Positions 36,135-45,323 are shown, counted from the first letter of the stretch. The stretch is DNA of 64,000 nt from Sphingobacteriales bacterium (GCA_025353765.1 JANXOD010000008.1:434001-498000), one strand, 5' to 3'. A program made the numbers and translations. Notes: generated by a model from the sequence alone, not told the origin.

Positions 36135-37156
36135 TAAACTTTCCAAAAGTTGCTATAGTCATTCTAAACTGGAACGGACAAAAATACCTCGAGAAATTTT
36201 TGCCTTCTGTTGTTGCCAGCACATATCCAAACCTGGAGTTAATAGTTGGAGATAATAGTTCAACAGATGACTCAGTTATATATCTGACTGAATATTTTCC
36301 AAATGTAAAAATTATTCAGAACGATAGTAATTATGGATTTGCAGGGGGGTATAATCGCATTTTATCACAGGTTGATGCAGATTATTTTATCCTTTTAAAT
36401 TCTGATGTCGAAGTAACTTCTGACTGGATTGAACCTGTTATCCAACTCATGGAAAGTGATATTAAAATCGCTGCAGCGCAGCCTAAACTACTTTCCTATA
36501 CCGATAAACATCTCTTTGAATATGCAGGCGCCGCAGGTGGTTTTATAGATTTATTGGGTTATCCATTTTGTCGAGGACGAATATTTGATACCATTGAAAT
36601 TGATGAGGGGCAATATGATCAGCCTTCTGAAATATTTTGGGCTTCTGGAGCCGCTTTTTTTATTAAAAAACAGATTTGGGTAGAGGGTGGCGGCCTTGAT
36701 GAATACTTCTTCGCTCACATGGAAGAAATTGACTTATGCTGGCGATTAAAAAACAAAGGGTATAAAATTATGTACTGCCCGGATTCTAAAGTTTATCATG
36801 TAGGAGGTGGTACACTTAGTGCCGAAAGTCCTTTTAAAACGTATCTCAATTTTAGAAATAATCTGGTGATGCTTCTAAAGAATTTACCATTAAAACGTTC
36901 TATACTTATCATTTTCATCCGTTTTTGGCTTGACCTGCTTTCTATTGTAAAATATATTATAGATGGCCGACCAAAAAATGCGTTAGCCATTAGCAAAGCA
37001 CATTATAGCTTTTTAAAGGATCTTATTCAGAATAAAATACATCGTGCTGCAAAAAATTCAACGCCTAGTAAAACCGGATTATTTAAGGGTAGTATTGTTT
37101 GGGCTTATTTTATACGACGTAAAGAGCGGTTTACGGAATTGAGGAATATTTTTTGA
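36131..37156 (+). CDS. GT2 family glycosyltransferase
   Basis: GT-A fold glycosyltransferase of 341 residues. VAIVILNWNGQKYLEKFLPS and VGDNSSTDDS are the nucleotide-sugar binding strands; NSDVEV provides the DxD-type metal site; ASGAAFFIKKQIW and HMEEIDLCWRLKNKGY with KVYHVGGGT match rhamnosyltransferase-like members. The C-terminus (about 250-285) is amphipathic and may touch the membrane. Translationally coupled to the acyltransferase gene, it probably works in lipopolysaccharide or glycolipid assembly. Confidence 0.9.
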   Translation: MINFPKVAIVILNWNGQKYLEKFLPSVVASTYPNLELIVGDNSSTDDSVIYLTEYFPNVKIIQNDSNYGFAGGYNRILSQVDADYFILLNSDVEVTSDWIEPVIQLMESDIKIAAAQPKLLSYTDKHLFEYAGAAGGFIDLLGYPFCRGRIFDTIEIDEGQYDQPSEIFWASGAAFFIKKQIWVEGGGLDEYFFAHMEEIDLCWRLKNKGYKIMYCPDSKVYHVGGGTLSAESPFKTYLNFRNNLVMLLKNLPLKRSILIIFIRFWLDLLSIVKYIIDGRPKNALAISKAHYSFLKDLIQNKIHRAAKNSTPSKTGLFKGSIVWAYFIRRKERFTELRNIF

Positions 37157-37174
37157 AGAGGGGATGGATGGGTT

Positions 37175-37588
37175 CTATAAAAAACTTTCCAAAGCTAAAC
37201 GATATCCATCTAAACCAAATCCTGTTAATACTCCTTTACAATTTTTCCCTGTTAATGATACATGGCGGTATTCTTCGCGGGCATAAATATTGGAGATGTG
37301 AACTTCTACAACCGGGGTGCTTATGGCAGCAATAGCGTCTGCAATAGCAACAGAAGTATGTGTATATCCACCTCCGTTTAAAATAATTCCATCAAAACTA
37401 AAACCTGTTTCATGCAGTTTGTTAATAATTTCTCCTTCTACGTTACTTTGAAAATATTCTAATTTAATAATGCTGTATTTCGTTTTTAATTCATCAAAAA
37501 AAGCTTCAAACCCCGTATTGCCGTAAATGGATTTCTCTCGTACGCCAAGTAAGTTTAAATTTGGGCCATTAATTATCTGTATTTTCAT
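37175..37588 (-). CDS. aroQ: type II 3-dehydroquinate dehydratase
   Basis: Third step of the shikimate pathway, dehydrating 3-dehydroquinate. The 137 residues begin MKIQIINGPNLNLLGVREKSIYG with the catalytic Tyr and Arg, and contain NGGGYTHTSVAIADAI and VEVHISNIYAREEYRH, all standard. It converges closely with the GT2 gene and diverges from xerD, with 21 bases between starts; the aroQ/xerD arrangement is common in Bacteroidota. Confidence 0.95.
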   Translation of the reverse strand: MKIQIINGPNLNLLGVREKSIYGNTGFEAFFDELKTKYSIIKLEYFQSNVEGEIINKLHETGFSFDGIILNGGGYTHTSVAIADAIAAISTPVVEVHISNIYAREEYRHVSLTGKNCKGVLTGFGLDGYRLALESFL

Positions 37589-37609
37589 TAATCAAACTTA
37601 AAAAATAAA

Positions 37610-38506
37610 TTGGATTGGCAATCAGGCATACGCGGTTTTAAATCTTATTTGCGGCTGGAACGATCCCTTTCTGCCAATACGATCGAAGCTTATTTGCGGG
37701 ATGTGGATAAACTTGTACAGTATTCGGATACATTAGGCGGAAAATCGCCCGATAAATTCAGTACAGAAGATCTTAAAAATTTCCTGAAATGGGTAAATGA
37801 ATTAGGAATGCTCCCTCCTACTCAGGCACGTGTTTTATCAGGACTGAAAGCATTTTTTAAATATTTAATGATAGAAGATATTATTCAAAGCAACCCTTCT
37901 GCCCTACTTGAAAGTCCAAAAACTACACGTAAACTGCCGGATACGCTTAGTATTATTGATATCAATAAGTTGATTGATGCTATTGACCTTTCAAAACCGG
38001 AAGGTATGCGTAATAAGGCTATGCTTGAAGTGCTGTATGGCTGCGGCTTGCGGGTTACTGAACTGACGACACTTCGCCTTTCAAACTTATTTTTAGAAAT
38101 AGATTTTTTAAAGATTCTTGGGAAAGGCAATAAAGAACGATTAGTTCCCATTGGTGCTGAAGCTGTTAAATTTCTTAAGATTTTTATTGAAGAAAAAAGG
38201 GTTCACATTAAACCTAAAGCGGGAAGAGAAGATTTTGTATTTCTTAATAATCGTGGAAATCCTATTTCCAGGGTTATGGTATTCCTGATCATTAAAACTT
38301 TGGCAAAGAATATAGATTTAAACAAAAGTATTAGTCCGCATACCTTTAGGCATTCATTTGCCACTCATTTAATCGAGGGTGGTGCTGATTTAAGAGCAGT
38401 ACAAGAAATGTTAGGTCATGAAAGTATTACCACTACCGAAATCTATACTCACCTTGACAGAGATTATTTACGGGATACAATCATTCAATTTCATCCCAGA
38501 AGTTGA
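37610..38506 (+). CDS. xerD: tyrosine recombinase XerD/XerC type
   Basis: Site-specific recombinase that resolves chromosome dimers at dif sites. It starts at TTG (MDWQSGIRGFKSYLRLERSL), 21 bases from aroQ. The N-terminal SAM-like domain is complete, and the catalytic residues are in order: CGLRVTEL (Arg), GKGNKERLV (Lys), HTFRHSFATHL (His-x-x-Arg), MLGHES and the nucleophile in IYTH. The 298 residues match Xer proteins. Its context is chromosomal, and no mobile element features are near it. Confidence 0.93.
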   Translation: MDWQSGIRGFKSYLRLERSLSANTIEAYLRDVDKLVQYSDTLGGKSPDKFSTEDLKNFLKWVNELGMLPPTQARVLSGLKAFFKYLMIEDIIQSNPSALLESPKTTRKLPDTLSIIDINKLIDAIDLSKPEGMRNKAMLEVLYGCGLRVTELTTLRLSNLFLEIDFLKILGKGNKERLVPIGAEAVKFLKIFIEEKRVHIKPKAGREDFVFLNNRGNPISRVMVFLIIKTLAKNIDLNKSISPHTFRHSFATHLIEGGADLRAVQEMLGHESITTTEIYTHLDRDYLRDTIIQFHPRS

Positions 38507-38532
38507 AATCAGCATGTCTGCACATTAAAAAG

Positions 38533-38564
38533 GATAATCGCAGGCATTTCTGTCTGCGATTATC
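38533..38564. terminator. bidirectional terminator after xerD
   Basis: GATAATCGCAG and CTGCGATTATC form an 11-bp perfect stem around a ten-base loop, flanked by A-rich and T-containing sequence. It lies between two convergent genes. Confidence 0.8.
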
Positions 38565-38565
38565 T

Positions 38566-38805
38566 TCAATCATGCCCTTCCAGCTTTACTAGTTTATTAT
38601 AAAGTCCGAGAATTAAAAAAGTTGGCGGCCATTGGCCAACAAAAAGGCTCATATGTTTTTGACCCACAATTCTCAATGCGGCCGATACACCTATTGATGC
38701 CAGTGCTGCCCATAAAAAAATATCTGAAGGTAGCTTTGCAGTTTGCTCTTCAATAGCTTCTGCTACTTTTCCTTCGCTATGCTCCGGATTTAAATTAGTT
38801 TCCAT
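38566..38805 (-). CDS. small membrane protein of unknown function
   Basis: From the ATG giving METNLNPEHSEGK it has 79 residues; eight codons further upstream are open. An acidic N-terminus is followed by helix IFLWAALASIGVSAALRIVG and a shorter hydrophobic stretch PPTFLILGLYNKLV. Family not recognised. The C-terminal end is LEGHD. Confidence 0.65.
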   Translation of the reverse strand: METNLNPEHSEGKVAEAIEEQTAKLPSDIFLWAALASIGVSAALRIVGQKHMSLFVGQWPPTFLILGLYNKLVKLEGHD

Positions 38806-39145
38806 AAATTTCAATTTTATATTTGTCATTTTATTAACAATTGATTTGAATCTTTGTTAGAGAAATAAATATAAAAAGATGAACTACAAAGTGTAATTTC
38901 ATTTTTCAAAACTTTAAGTTAGTGTAATTTGCTTCCTTATTTGCCTTCATTTTAAACTTGTTTTAATTTTTCTATTTTAAATGAAATGAGAGCTATTTTT
39001 CATAAATTAATAGATATCTTAGAATATATTATATTAACATTAAACACTATAAAGCAGAAAATTACAATTTTTATATGATGTGATACAGCATATAATAGTT
39101 TGATAAAATTAAATTCAAAACTAATAATTTTAGTAAGGCTTACAG
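38806..39145. other. A/T-rich intergenic region
   Basis: No gene or repeat was seen in about 340 bases. The sequence is very A/T-rich (for instance around 39000-39060) and probably holds the promoter of the large gene starting at 39146, although no clear -7 box was found. Confidence 0.5.
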
Positions 39146-42004
39146 ATGAACTATATAATAAACTATAAAATCTTATATATCAGTATTTTAATAATAATTA
39201 TATGTTGTATTAATTCATGCTATGCTCAGGCACAGTTTTTTGACAGTGAACAGAACCCTCCAAGTGTAAAATGGCAGCAGATAAACACTGCAAATTTTCA
39301 AATCATCTACCCTACTACTTTTGAAAATGAAGCACAACGAATGGCCAATACTTTGCAAAGCATCATTAGTAAAGTAGGTCAAACTTTGCATAAAGAGCCT
39401 CGTAAAATTTCTATCATTCTACAAAATCAGGGTGTTGAATCTAATGGTTTTGTGCAGCTTGCTCCACGCCGGTCTGAGTTTTTTACCACCCCTTCACAAG
39501 AGTTTGATTACCAGGACTGGCTAAATAGTTTAGCTGTTCATGAGTTGAGGCATGTGGTACAATTTGAAAAACTTACCGGCAATTTAAAAGCTCCTTTTTT
39601 TGAAGAACTGGGTTTAGCCATTTTTGGAATTACATTACCTCCTTGGTTTTATGAAGGAGATGCAGTAGATACAGAAACCACTCTTACAAATGCAGGTCGT
39701 GGCAGGTTGCCTAGCTGGGAACTTACTTTTCGTACCAACACCTTAAATAACCGGTTATATAGTTACTCTAAAGATTATTTTGGCTCAGTTCGCGACCAAA
39801 CTCCCGGTTATTATCAATTGGGATATTTTATGGCCACCAAACTGCGTCGGGATTATGGCAAAAATATAATGGATAGCTTATTTACTCATATGTCGCATAA
39901 CCCTATCAGGCCATATAATTTAAGTCGCTCTATAAAAAAGTATACGGGTCTTAATACCCGACAATTGCATGATTCAACGGTTGCAGAATTAAGCAGGCTT
40001 TGGAAACAACAATTCGCAGAAGTGAAACCCCTTAATTACGCCGCTTTAAATAATAGAAAGAATAAAGTACCCACGGATTATTTATTACCGGTAGCGGTAT
40101 CTCCCACAGAAATATTGGTTCTAAAACAAGGCGTGGCCCAAACTCCGCAATTGATTTTAATGGATACTAATGGTGGAGAACAAAACATTCTTCACATTGG
40201 TTATCAGGAAAATCCTGATTTTAGCTATGCTGATCATAAAATTGTTTGGGATGAATTTCGATTTGATACTCGTTTCCATAAACGTTCTTATAATGTTGTC
40301 AATATTTATGATATGGTTTCTAAAACCTATCATCAGTTAACACACAAAACCAGACTATTCTCTCCTTCCCTGTCTCCCGATGGAAAAACTATTGCAGCTG
40401 TACAAGTTACACTCAGCAATATCATAAACGTAGTTGAATTGGATGCAAAAACGGGTAAAGAATTAAAAATATATCCCAATCCATTAAACTTAATTTTACA
40501 AACTCCGACTTATAATGCAGTTGGTGATAAATTAGTTTTAACCGCAACAAACAAAGAAGGACAAACGATTTGTGAGATCAGCAGGGCGGAATCTAGTTTT
40601 ATACAACTCTTGCCTTTTCAGCAGCAGCAACTTTCTAAACCAACTTATGTATTAGATAAAATTCTATTTAGAGCCCATTATAATGGTTTGGATAATATTT
40701 ATTCCTTCAATAAAATAACTCAGGAAATAAAACAACTTACCTCAGCACAATTTGGAGCTTATAATCCCACATACGATGCTTCAACCCAACGGATCCTATT
40801 TAATAATTACCAGGTTAATGGTTATGATATAGCTTCTGTACCCTATTCGAATGAATTAGGTATAGGTCCAGAAAAATCAAATACATTCATTAACTATTTC
40901 CAGCCATTGATAAATCAGGAAGGAAGTGCTAATGTATTTGCTTCGATAGATACGTTAAAATATAAAAGCAAGTCTTATAAAGAGTTAAATAATTTATTTT
41001 ATTTTCATAGTCTGGTGCCTATTTTAGAGGCCAATGATCTTAATAATGATTTAAATTCAGGTTTAAAAATACAGTCTAACAATAAACTTAACACGTTAGA
41101 TTTCTATACGGGATATCAATTTAATAGTGCACTTAAACGTAGCGAATATCTGGCAGGCTTTACGTATAAGCACTTTTTTCCTATATTGGATGTGAAATAT
41201 ATTAACAGAGCCAAATTAGGATATGCCAAGCAGATAAAGGGAACCCAAACTACTCTAATTCCTATTAATTGGCGTGAAAATTTTACAGACTTAGCTCTAA
41301 CTTTCCCTTTTATTTTTAACCAACGCAATTATACCTATAGTTGCGGTTTACAAACCTCTACCAGTTATACATACATTTATGATACATATCCTTCAAATTA
41401 TAGTATTCAAAAAATAAAATTTCCAATAAAATACCAGGTTTACCTTAATCGTAATAGTAACCGAAGCGCTCGTGACCTCGCAGCTAAATGGGGACAAAAT
41501 ATTACGCTATCGTATCAAAGTTTGCCTTTTGAGAACCAATTAAAGGGAGATCTTTTCACTCTTAAAAGCACATTTTTTGCTCCCGGAATCCTACCTAACC
41601 ATTCAACACAGATCAGATTTAATTATCAGTATACTAATGGCGTTTATAATTATGCTATTGACATCCCACAGGTAAGTGGTTATGCTCATTTAACGCCGCA
41701 TCACGATTTGCAAAATACCCTTCTGCTTAATTATCGTTTTCCTCTTTTTTATCCCGATCTTGAAATTGGCCCCTTAGCTTATGTTAAGAGGTTAAAAGGT
41801 GGTTTTTTTGCTAATTTTGAAAATGTGGGCATAAATAAAGAAAACACGCTTTCGCCAAGAACTTATGGATTTGAATTAAGTGCAGACATGAATTTACTTC
41901 GATTCTATCTTCCTAATTTCGATCTGGGCGGTAAATTGATATTTATCAATGAAAAATCAGCACAAAACCCGATATTCGAGATCGGATTCACCTATAGTTA
42001 CTAA
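39146..42004 (+). CDS. large exported protein with HExxH site, propeller repeats and beta-barrel C-terminus
   Basis: The 952 residues start with a signal peptide (to SCYAQAQ at about 28). Residues 45-290 form a metallopeptidase-like domain with LAVHELRHVVQFEK, a HExxH site, and a later PPWFYEGDAVDTET that may give further ligands; this resembles MA-clan peptidase-like proteins of Bacteroidota. Residues about 310-620 contain TolB-like propeller repeats (LFSPSLSPDGKTIAAVQV). The last 300 residues alternate in a way typical of outer-membrane barrels and end in an aromatic Y (FEIGFTYSY). It may be a surface protease or barrel-anchored sensor; activity is inferred. Confidence 0.78.
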   Translation: MNYIINYKILYISILIIIICCINSCYAQAQFFDSEQNPPSVKWQQINTANFQIIYPTTFENEAQRMANTLQSIISKVGQTLHKEPRKISIILQNQGVESNGFVQLAPRRSEFFTTPSQEFDYQDWLNSLAVHELRHVVQFEKLTGNLKAPFFEELGLAIFGITLPPWFYEGDAVDTETTLTNAGRGRLPSWELTFRTNTLNNRLYSYSKDYFGSVRDQTPGYYQLGYFMATKLRRDYGKNIMDSLFTHMSHNPIRPYNLSRSIKKYTGLNTRQLHDSTVAELSRLWKQQFAEVKPLNYAALNNRKNKVPTDYLLPVAVSPTEILVLKQGVAQTPQLILMDTNGGEQNILHIGYQENPDFSYADHKIVWDEFRFDTRFHKRSYNVVNIYDMVSKTYHQLTHKTRLFSPSLSPDGKTIAAVQVTLSNIINVVELDAKTGKELKIYPNPLNLILQTPTYNAVGDKLVLTATNKEGQTICEISRAESSFIQLLPFQQQQLSKPTYVLDKILFRAHYNGLDNIYSFNKITQEIKQLTSAQFGAYNPTYDASTQRILFNNYQVNGYDIASVPYSNELGIGPEKSNTFINYFQPLINQEGSANVFASIDTLKYKSKSYKELNNLFYFHSLVPILEANDLNNDLNSGLKIQSNNKLNTLDFYTGYQFNSALKRSEYLAGFTYKHFFPILDVKYINRAKLGYAKQIKGTQTTLIPINWRENFTDLALTFPFIFNQRNYTYSCGLQTSTSYTYIYDTYPSNYSIQKIKFPIKYQVYLNRNSNRSARDLAAKWGQNITLSYQSLPFENQLKGDLFTLKSTFFAPGILPNHSTQIRFNYQYTNGVYNYAIDIPQVSGYAHLTPHHDLQNTLLLNYRFPLFYPDLEIGPLAYVKRLKGGFFANFENVGINKENTLSPRTYGFELSADMNLLRFYLPNFDLGGKLIFINEKSAQNPIFEIGFTYSY

Positions 42005-42006
42005 TT

Positions 42007-42303
42007 ATGAGTGCCAAAACTATTTTTATTATTATCATCTCGGTATTGGTTACCATCATTTTGATGAATAATACAGATGAGGTAAATTTCTGGATTTTTG
42101 GAGACGCCCGTGTTCCTAAATTAGCGGTATTAGGTGTAATGTTTGCGTTGGGCTTAATTGTAGGATTTGTAGCAGGCAGGCCACGTAAAAAATCGGATGT
42201 TATTCAAGACAATATAAATTCTCATTCTTACAAAGAAGAGGAAGGAATTAGAAATAGTAATCCAAATTATCTTAGTGATGAAGACCAGGAATATATCAAA
42301 TAA
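42007..42303 (+). CDS. LapA-like (DUF1049) small membrane protein
   Basis: The 98 residues hold two membrane helices (about 4-20 and 39-58) joined by NNTDEVNFWIFGDARVPK, the pattern of the LapA/DUF1049 family, which in E. coli helps lipopolysaccharide assembly. The polar tail (60-98) is charged. It starts 2 bases after the stop of the large surface protein and is probably cotranscribed. Confidence 0.8.
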   Translation: MSAKTIFIIIISVLVTIILMNNTDEVNFWIFGDARVPKLAVLGVMFALGLIVGFVAGRPRKKSDVIQDNINSHSYKEEEGIRNSNPNYLSDEDQEYIK

Positions 42304-42315
42304 AAGCACCGGGAT

Positions 42316-42828
42316 ATGAAATGCATCCTCTTGTTTCTATTATGCAGTATGTTTAGCATATCTTCAAAGGCACAACAACCGCTATTGCCCCTAAATTACA
42401 CATTGGATATTCCTGCAGATTTCAGACAATATGAGAATAATGTTACCAATTGTATTCAATGGTTTGGCGAAACTCCCAGAAATATAGATATTGAAAAACG
42501 AAAGCAAACGGAAGATTTTCTGGTAAAATGGATCTATGGTTGTCCATATATTACAGTTGTGATAGAGCCTTATGTGATGAAACTATCTGCTAAAAATGCA
42601 GATCTGTTACTTAGTTTCATGTTTGGGTATACTGTTTATCAATTACAAAATTTAGGCAATAAAAATCTTCTGCCTGCTAATATAGCTGGCTTAAATCAGC
42701 TTATTAAAGATTATAAACTGAATAACAAGTTGCTAAAGTCAGATTCTTCCATTGATAAAATTATAGAATTACAAGCAAGTGGGAAATTGTCGGATTGGGT
42801 AATGCCTCAACTTGGGCAGGAGTATTAA
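42316..42828 (+). CDS. secreted hypothetical protein
   Basis: Signal peptide (MKCILLFLLCSMFSISSKAQ) followed by about 150 residues with two cysteines (NVTNCIQWFG and YGCPYIT) and helical patterns. No family is recognised. It begins 12 bases after the LapA-like gene in the same direction and ends 27 bases before the asparagine-synthetase-like gene, so all may share a transcript. Confidence 0.72.
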   Translation: MKCILLFLLCSMFSISSKAQQPLLPLNYTLDIPADFRQYENNVTNCIQWFGETPRNIDIEKRKQTEDFLVKWIYGCPYITVVIEPYVMKLSAKNADLLLSFMFGYTVYQLQNLGNKNLLPANIAGLNQLIKDYKLNNKLLKSDSSIDKIIELQASGKLSDWVMPQLGQEY

Positions 42829-42855
42829 TCTAATATCAAACTTTATATTTCATCC

Positions 42856-45048
42856 ATGAATGCTTTTTTTGGCTTTGTTCAATTTCAAAACTCTGAAAGT
42901 CATTCAGAAAAAAATAAATACTTCTCTAATGCTGTATTTTTAGCTTTTCCAACCCGATTTCCTCGCAGAAAGATAATTTCGGAAAATAATATAGCTCTTG
43001 CGGGAGATTTTGAATCATTTTGTACAGAAGGGAAGTCATTATTTTTTAACGGTGAAATTTATAACAGGCAGGAAATAGAAAAGGTTCTGGGTATTTCATC
43101 TTCCTTGCACAAAAGTAACGCTGCTCTGGTTTGTGAATTAATTCTGCAAAAAGGTTTAGAAGCTGTACAGATCATAAACGGACAATTCTTAATTATTTAT
43201 GTTAATAAGCAGGACCAGAAAGTTCATCTTATAAATGATCATATGGGCATCAGGCAGTTGTATTATTATCATGATAAAAATATCCTGCTCTTTGGCTCTG
43301 AAATAAAATTTCTGCTCGTTCACCCAGATTGTTCTAAAGACATAGATTGGGAAACTTCCCTAAAGCGCCCTCATCCAAGCAATGTATTAAGCTGTTTCAA
43401 AAGTTACAAAACATGGTTCAATGGAGTTAATCTTCTTCCTGAAGCATCTATCATACATTCAGATTCTAAAAAGAAAGAAATAAAAATCAGTACCTATTGG
43501 AATCATACGGAAAGAACAAATTACGATTATAAGGATGACAGAAGAACTGCCAAAGACGTAATGGAAGAATATATTAGTTTGCTAGATGATTCTATCAAAA
43601 TCAGGATAAATAATCAGTCTACCAATTACTCCTTGCTTAGTGGTGGCTTAGATTCATCTGCTATTGTTGCTCTCGGTGCCAAATACAGCCCATTAGAAAC
43701 TTTTTCTATTATTACCCAAACTACTTATTTAGAAGATACAACTAGTATTTGTACGAATTTGGCTAATGATCTTCACATTAAAAATTCGCAATTTCTTATT
43801 CCAATACATGAAATTTCTTTCAATACTAATTTATGGAAGCAATGGATATGGCGGATGGAATCACCTGTAAATCATACAGACTCACTTACTAAAACGCTTT
43901 TGCATTATGCTATTAGGAAAAAATATCCGGATGTAAAATCGGTTTTAACCGGTACCGGCAGTGACCAGTTGAACGGAGGCCTTGTAAGATGGATTGTAAA
44001 TGATAACGGAAATGAAGAGGAAAACTGGGAAAATTTCCACCGTGAAATACAGGACAGGGAAAATCATAAAATAATAACCCAAAAAGATGATGATTTATGG
44101 AATTGCAGGAACCTTATCAATCGTGAATATCTGGTATCAATTTCAGAAAATGCAATTGAAAACAATTCATGGATGCATTATGTAAATAGTACACTTCACT
44201 CTGAACTATTTAGTCTTCGTTGGGATGAAGTACGGGCATCCAATTATCATGGGCATGAAACCAGGTTTCCTTTTTTAGATTTCCGTTTTATAGATTTTAT
44301 TGCAAAAATTCCTCCAAAGCTCCATAAAGAGCTGTTTTTCGACAAACCCATTCTGCGAATTCCATTAAAAAAAATACTTCCTGAGTATGTTTTGAACAAG
44401 CCTAAGGTGCCAGCATATATTCCTGATTATGACTACCGTTTTAAACTCTATAATTTCCTTACAAGTAACAAGAATCTGATGGAAGAAGCATTAGATGCTA
44501 TAGATCAGTCGCATCCGGTTATCAATAAACCAGCTTTTTTTAAAAGAATTAAACTATTGCAGGAAAACCCCAATATTTTTGAATGGAATAACATTATGAA
44601 AATACTGAACATAGGATTACTTGAAAAACTTGTCGGTAAAAATGAAAAAGAAATGGATATCGAATCATTGATAGAGGAGCCAATAGAAATTGATTTTAAT
44701 GAAAGCAGAAAAACAAAAATATTTTTAGAGACCAAACTATCTATAAAAAACAAGAATAGTGCAGAAATAGATTTGCAAAAACCCTTATTTTTTAGAGAAA
44801 ACTGCGCCTTACTCTTTAACAGCATGAATAATAAATTCTTCCTCTCTAAAGGGAATGAATTGGCCTTTGAGATTGAAGATCAATATACAGACTGGAAGAA
44901 TTTTTTAATAAAAATTGATAATAAACAAAGCATTCAACAATTATTAGATGATTTGTCAATTTCATACCATATCATCGAAGGATTTCTAAAAATAGCTTTA
45001 GAAGAAAAAATACTTTGTGTTGCCAGAGCAATTACTAACAAAGTATAG
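42856..45048 (+). CDS. asparagine-synthetase-like ATP-dependent amide-forming enzyme with C-terminal winged-helix-like tail
   Basis: The 730 residues contain an Ntn-glutaminase-like N-domain (about 1-185: FFNGEIYNRQEI and NDHMGIRQLYYY) and an asparagine-synthase ATP-pyrophosphatase domain (about 230-530) with the P-loop SLLSGGLDSSAIVALG and VLTGTGSDQLNGG. The N-terminus is MNAFFGF and lacks the Cys2 of true glutaminases, so ammonia from glutamine is unlikely; this is the situation in lasso cyclases and beta-lactam synthetases, which join an internal amine. The last 90 residues (about 640-730: DWKNFLIKIDNKQSIQQLLDD and so on) resemble a winged-helix or PqqD-like peptide-binding tail. A 47-residue GG-leader gene converges with it. 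Role in peptide modification is inference. Confidence 0.8.
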   Translation: MNAFFGFVQFQNSESHSEKNKYFSNAVFLAFPTRFPRRKIISENNIALAGDFESFCTEGKSLFFNGEIYNRQEIEKVLGISSSLHKSNAALVCELILQKGLEAVQIINGQFLIIYVNKQDQKVHLINDHMGIRQLYYYHDKNILLFGSEIKFLLVHPDCSKDIDWETSLKRPHPSNVLSCFKSYKTWFNGVNLLPEASIIHSDSKKKEIKISTYWNHTERTNYDYKDDRRTAKDVMEEYISLLDDSIKIRINNQSTNYSLLSGGLDSSAIVALGAKYSPLETFSIITQTTYLEDTTSICTNLANDLHIKNSQFLIPIHEISFNTNLWKQWIWRMESPVNHTDSLTKTLLHYAIRKKYPDVKSVLTGTGSDQLNGGLVRWIVNDNGNEEENWENFHREIQDRENHKIITQKDDDLWNCRNLINREYLVSISENAIENNSWMHYVNSTLHSELFSLRWDEVRASNYHGHETRFPFLDFRFIDFIAKIPPKLHKELFFDKPILRIPLKKILPEYVLNKPKVPAYIPDYDYRFKLYNFLTSNKNLMEEALDAIDQSHPVINKPAFFKRIKLLQENPNIFEWNNIMKILNIGLLEKLVGKNEKEMDIESLIEEPIEIDFNESRKTKIFLETKLSIKNKNSAEIDLQKPLFFRENCALLFNSMNNKFFLSKGNELAFEIEDQYTDWKNFLIKIDNKQSIQQLLDDLSISYHIIEGFLKIALEEKILCVARAITNKV

Positions 45049-45098
45049 TGACTTTATCTTATTCTGATCCCAAGCAAATGCTAAAATACAATAAAAAA

Positions 45099-45123
45099 GC
45101 AAGAATAAATTAATTACTCTTGC
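45099..45123. terminator. imperfect bidirectional terminator
   Basis: GCAAGA and TCTTGC at the two ends of a 25-base near-palindrome with A/T-rich centre, preceded by AAAAAA. It lies between the enzyme gene and the small peptide gene, which converge. Confidence 0.5.
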
Positions 45124-45150
45124 TCCTTAAATTGTAAGTTTTAATAATTT

Positions 45151-45294
45151 TTAATTAACACTCAAAGCACCACAGTTTACTAATGGGTTATTAACCACAG
45201 TACCTACACTTATAGGGTTAGTAGTTACAGAAGTTGCTGTTGTTCCATTTCCACCGTTTACGGTTTGCATTTGGGATGTTGTTAATTTTTTCAT
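45151..45294 (-). CDS. 47-residue double-glycine leader peptide (bacteriocin/RiPP-like precursor)
   Basis: ATG at 45292-45294, TAA at 45151-45153. The product starts MKKLTTSQMQTVNGG, the bacteriocin-type leader with a double glycine after which C39-type peptidases cut, and continues with a 32-residue core rich in Thr, Val, Asn and Ser (NGTTATSVTTNPISVG, then TVVNNPLVNCGALSVN) with a single Cys and no Asp, Glu, Lys or Arg. Charge-free composition, length and leader fit secreted peptides common in this phylum. A -7 box lies 30 bases upstream. No transporter or C39 peptidase is in this window. It is shorter than usual gene-calling limits and easily missed. Confidence 0.75.
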   Translation of the reverse strand: MKKLTTSQMQTVNGGNGTTATSVTTNPISVGTVVNNPLVNCGALSVN

Positions 45295-45323
45295 TTTTTT
45301 AAGTTTAAGTGAAGAATAATTTG

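Noticed and set aside
37610-38506. Integrase of a mobile element
   Set aside because: The tyrosine recombinase has the size and motifs of XerD, sits beside aroQ as in related genomes, and no attachment sites or phage genes are near.
42856-45294. Classical lasso peptide cluster
   Set aside because: No B-protease gene and no ABC transporter were found, and the peptide core has no Asp or Glu at positions 7-9 for a macrolactam. A modified peptide pair remains possible but not the lasso type.
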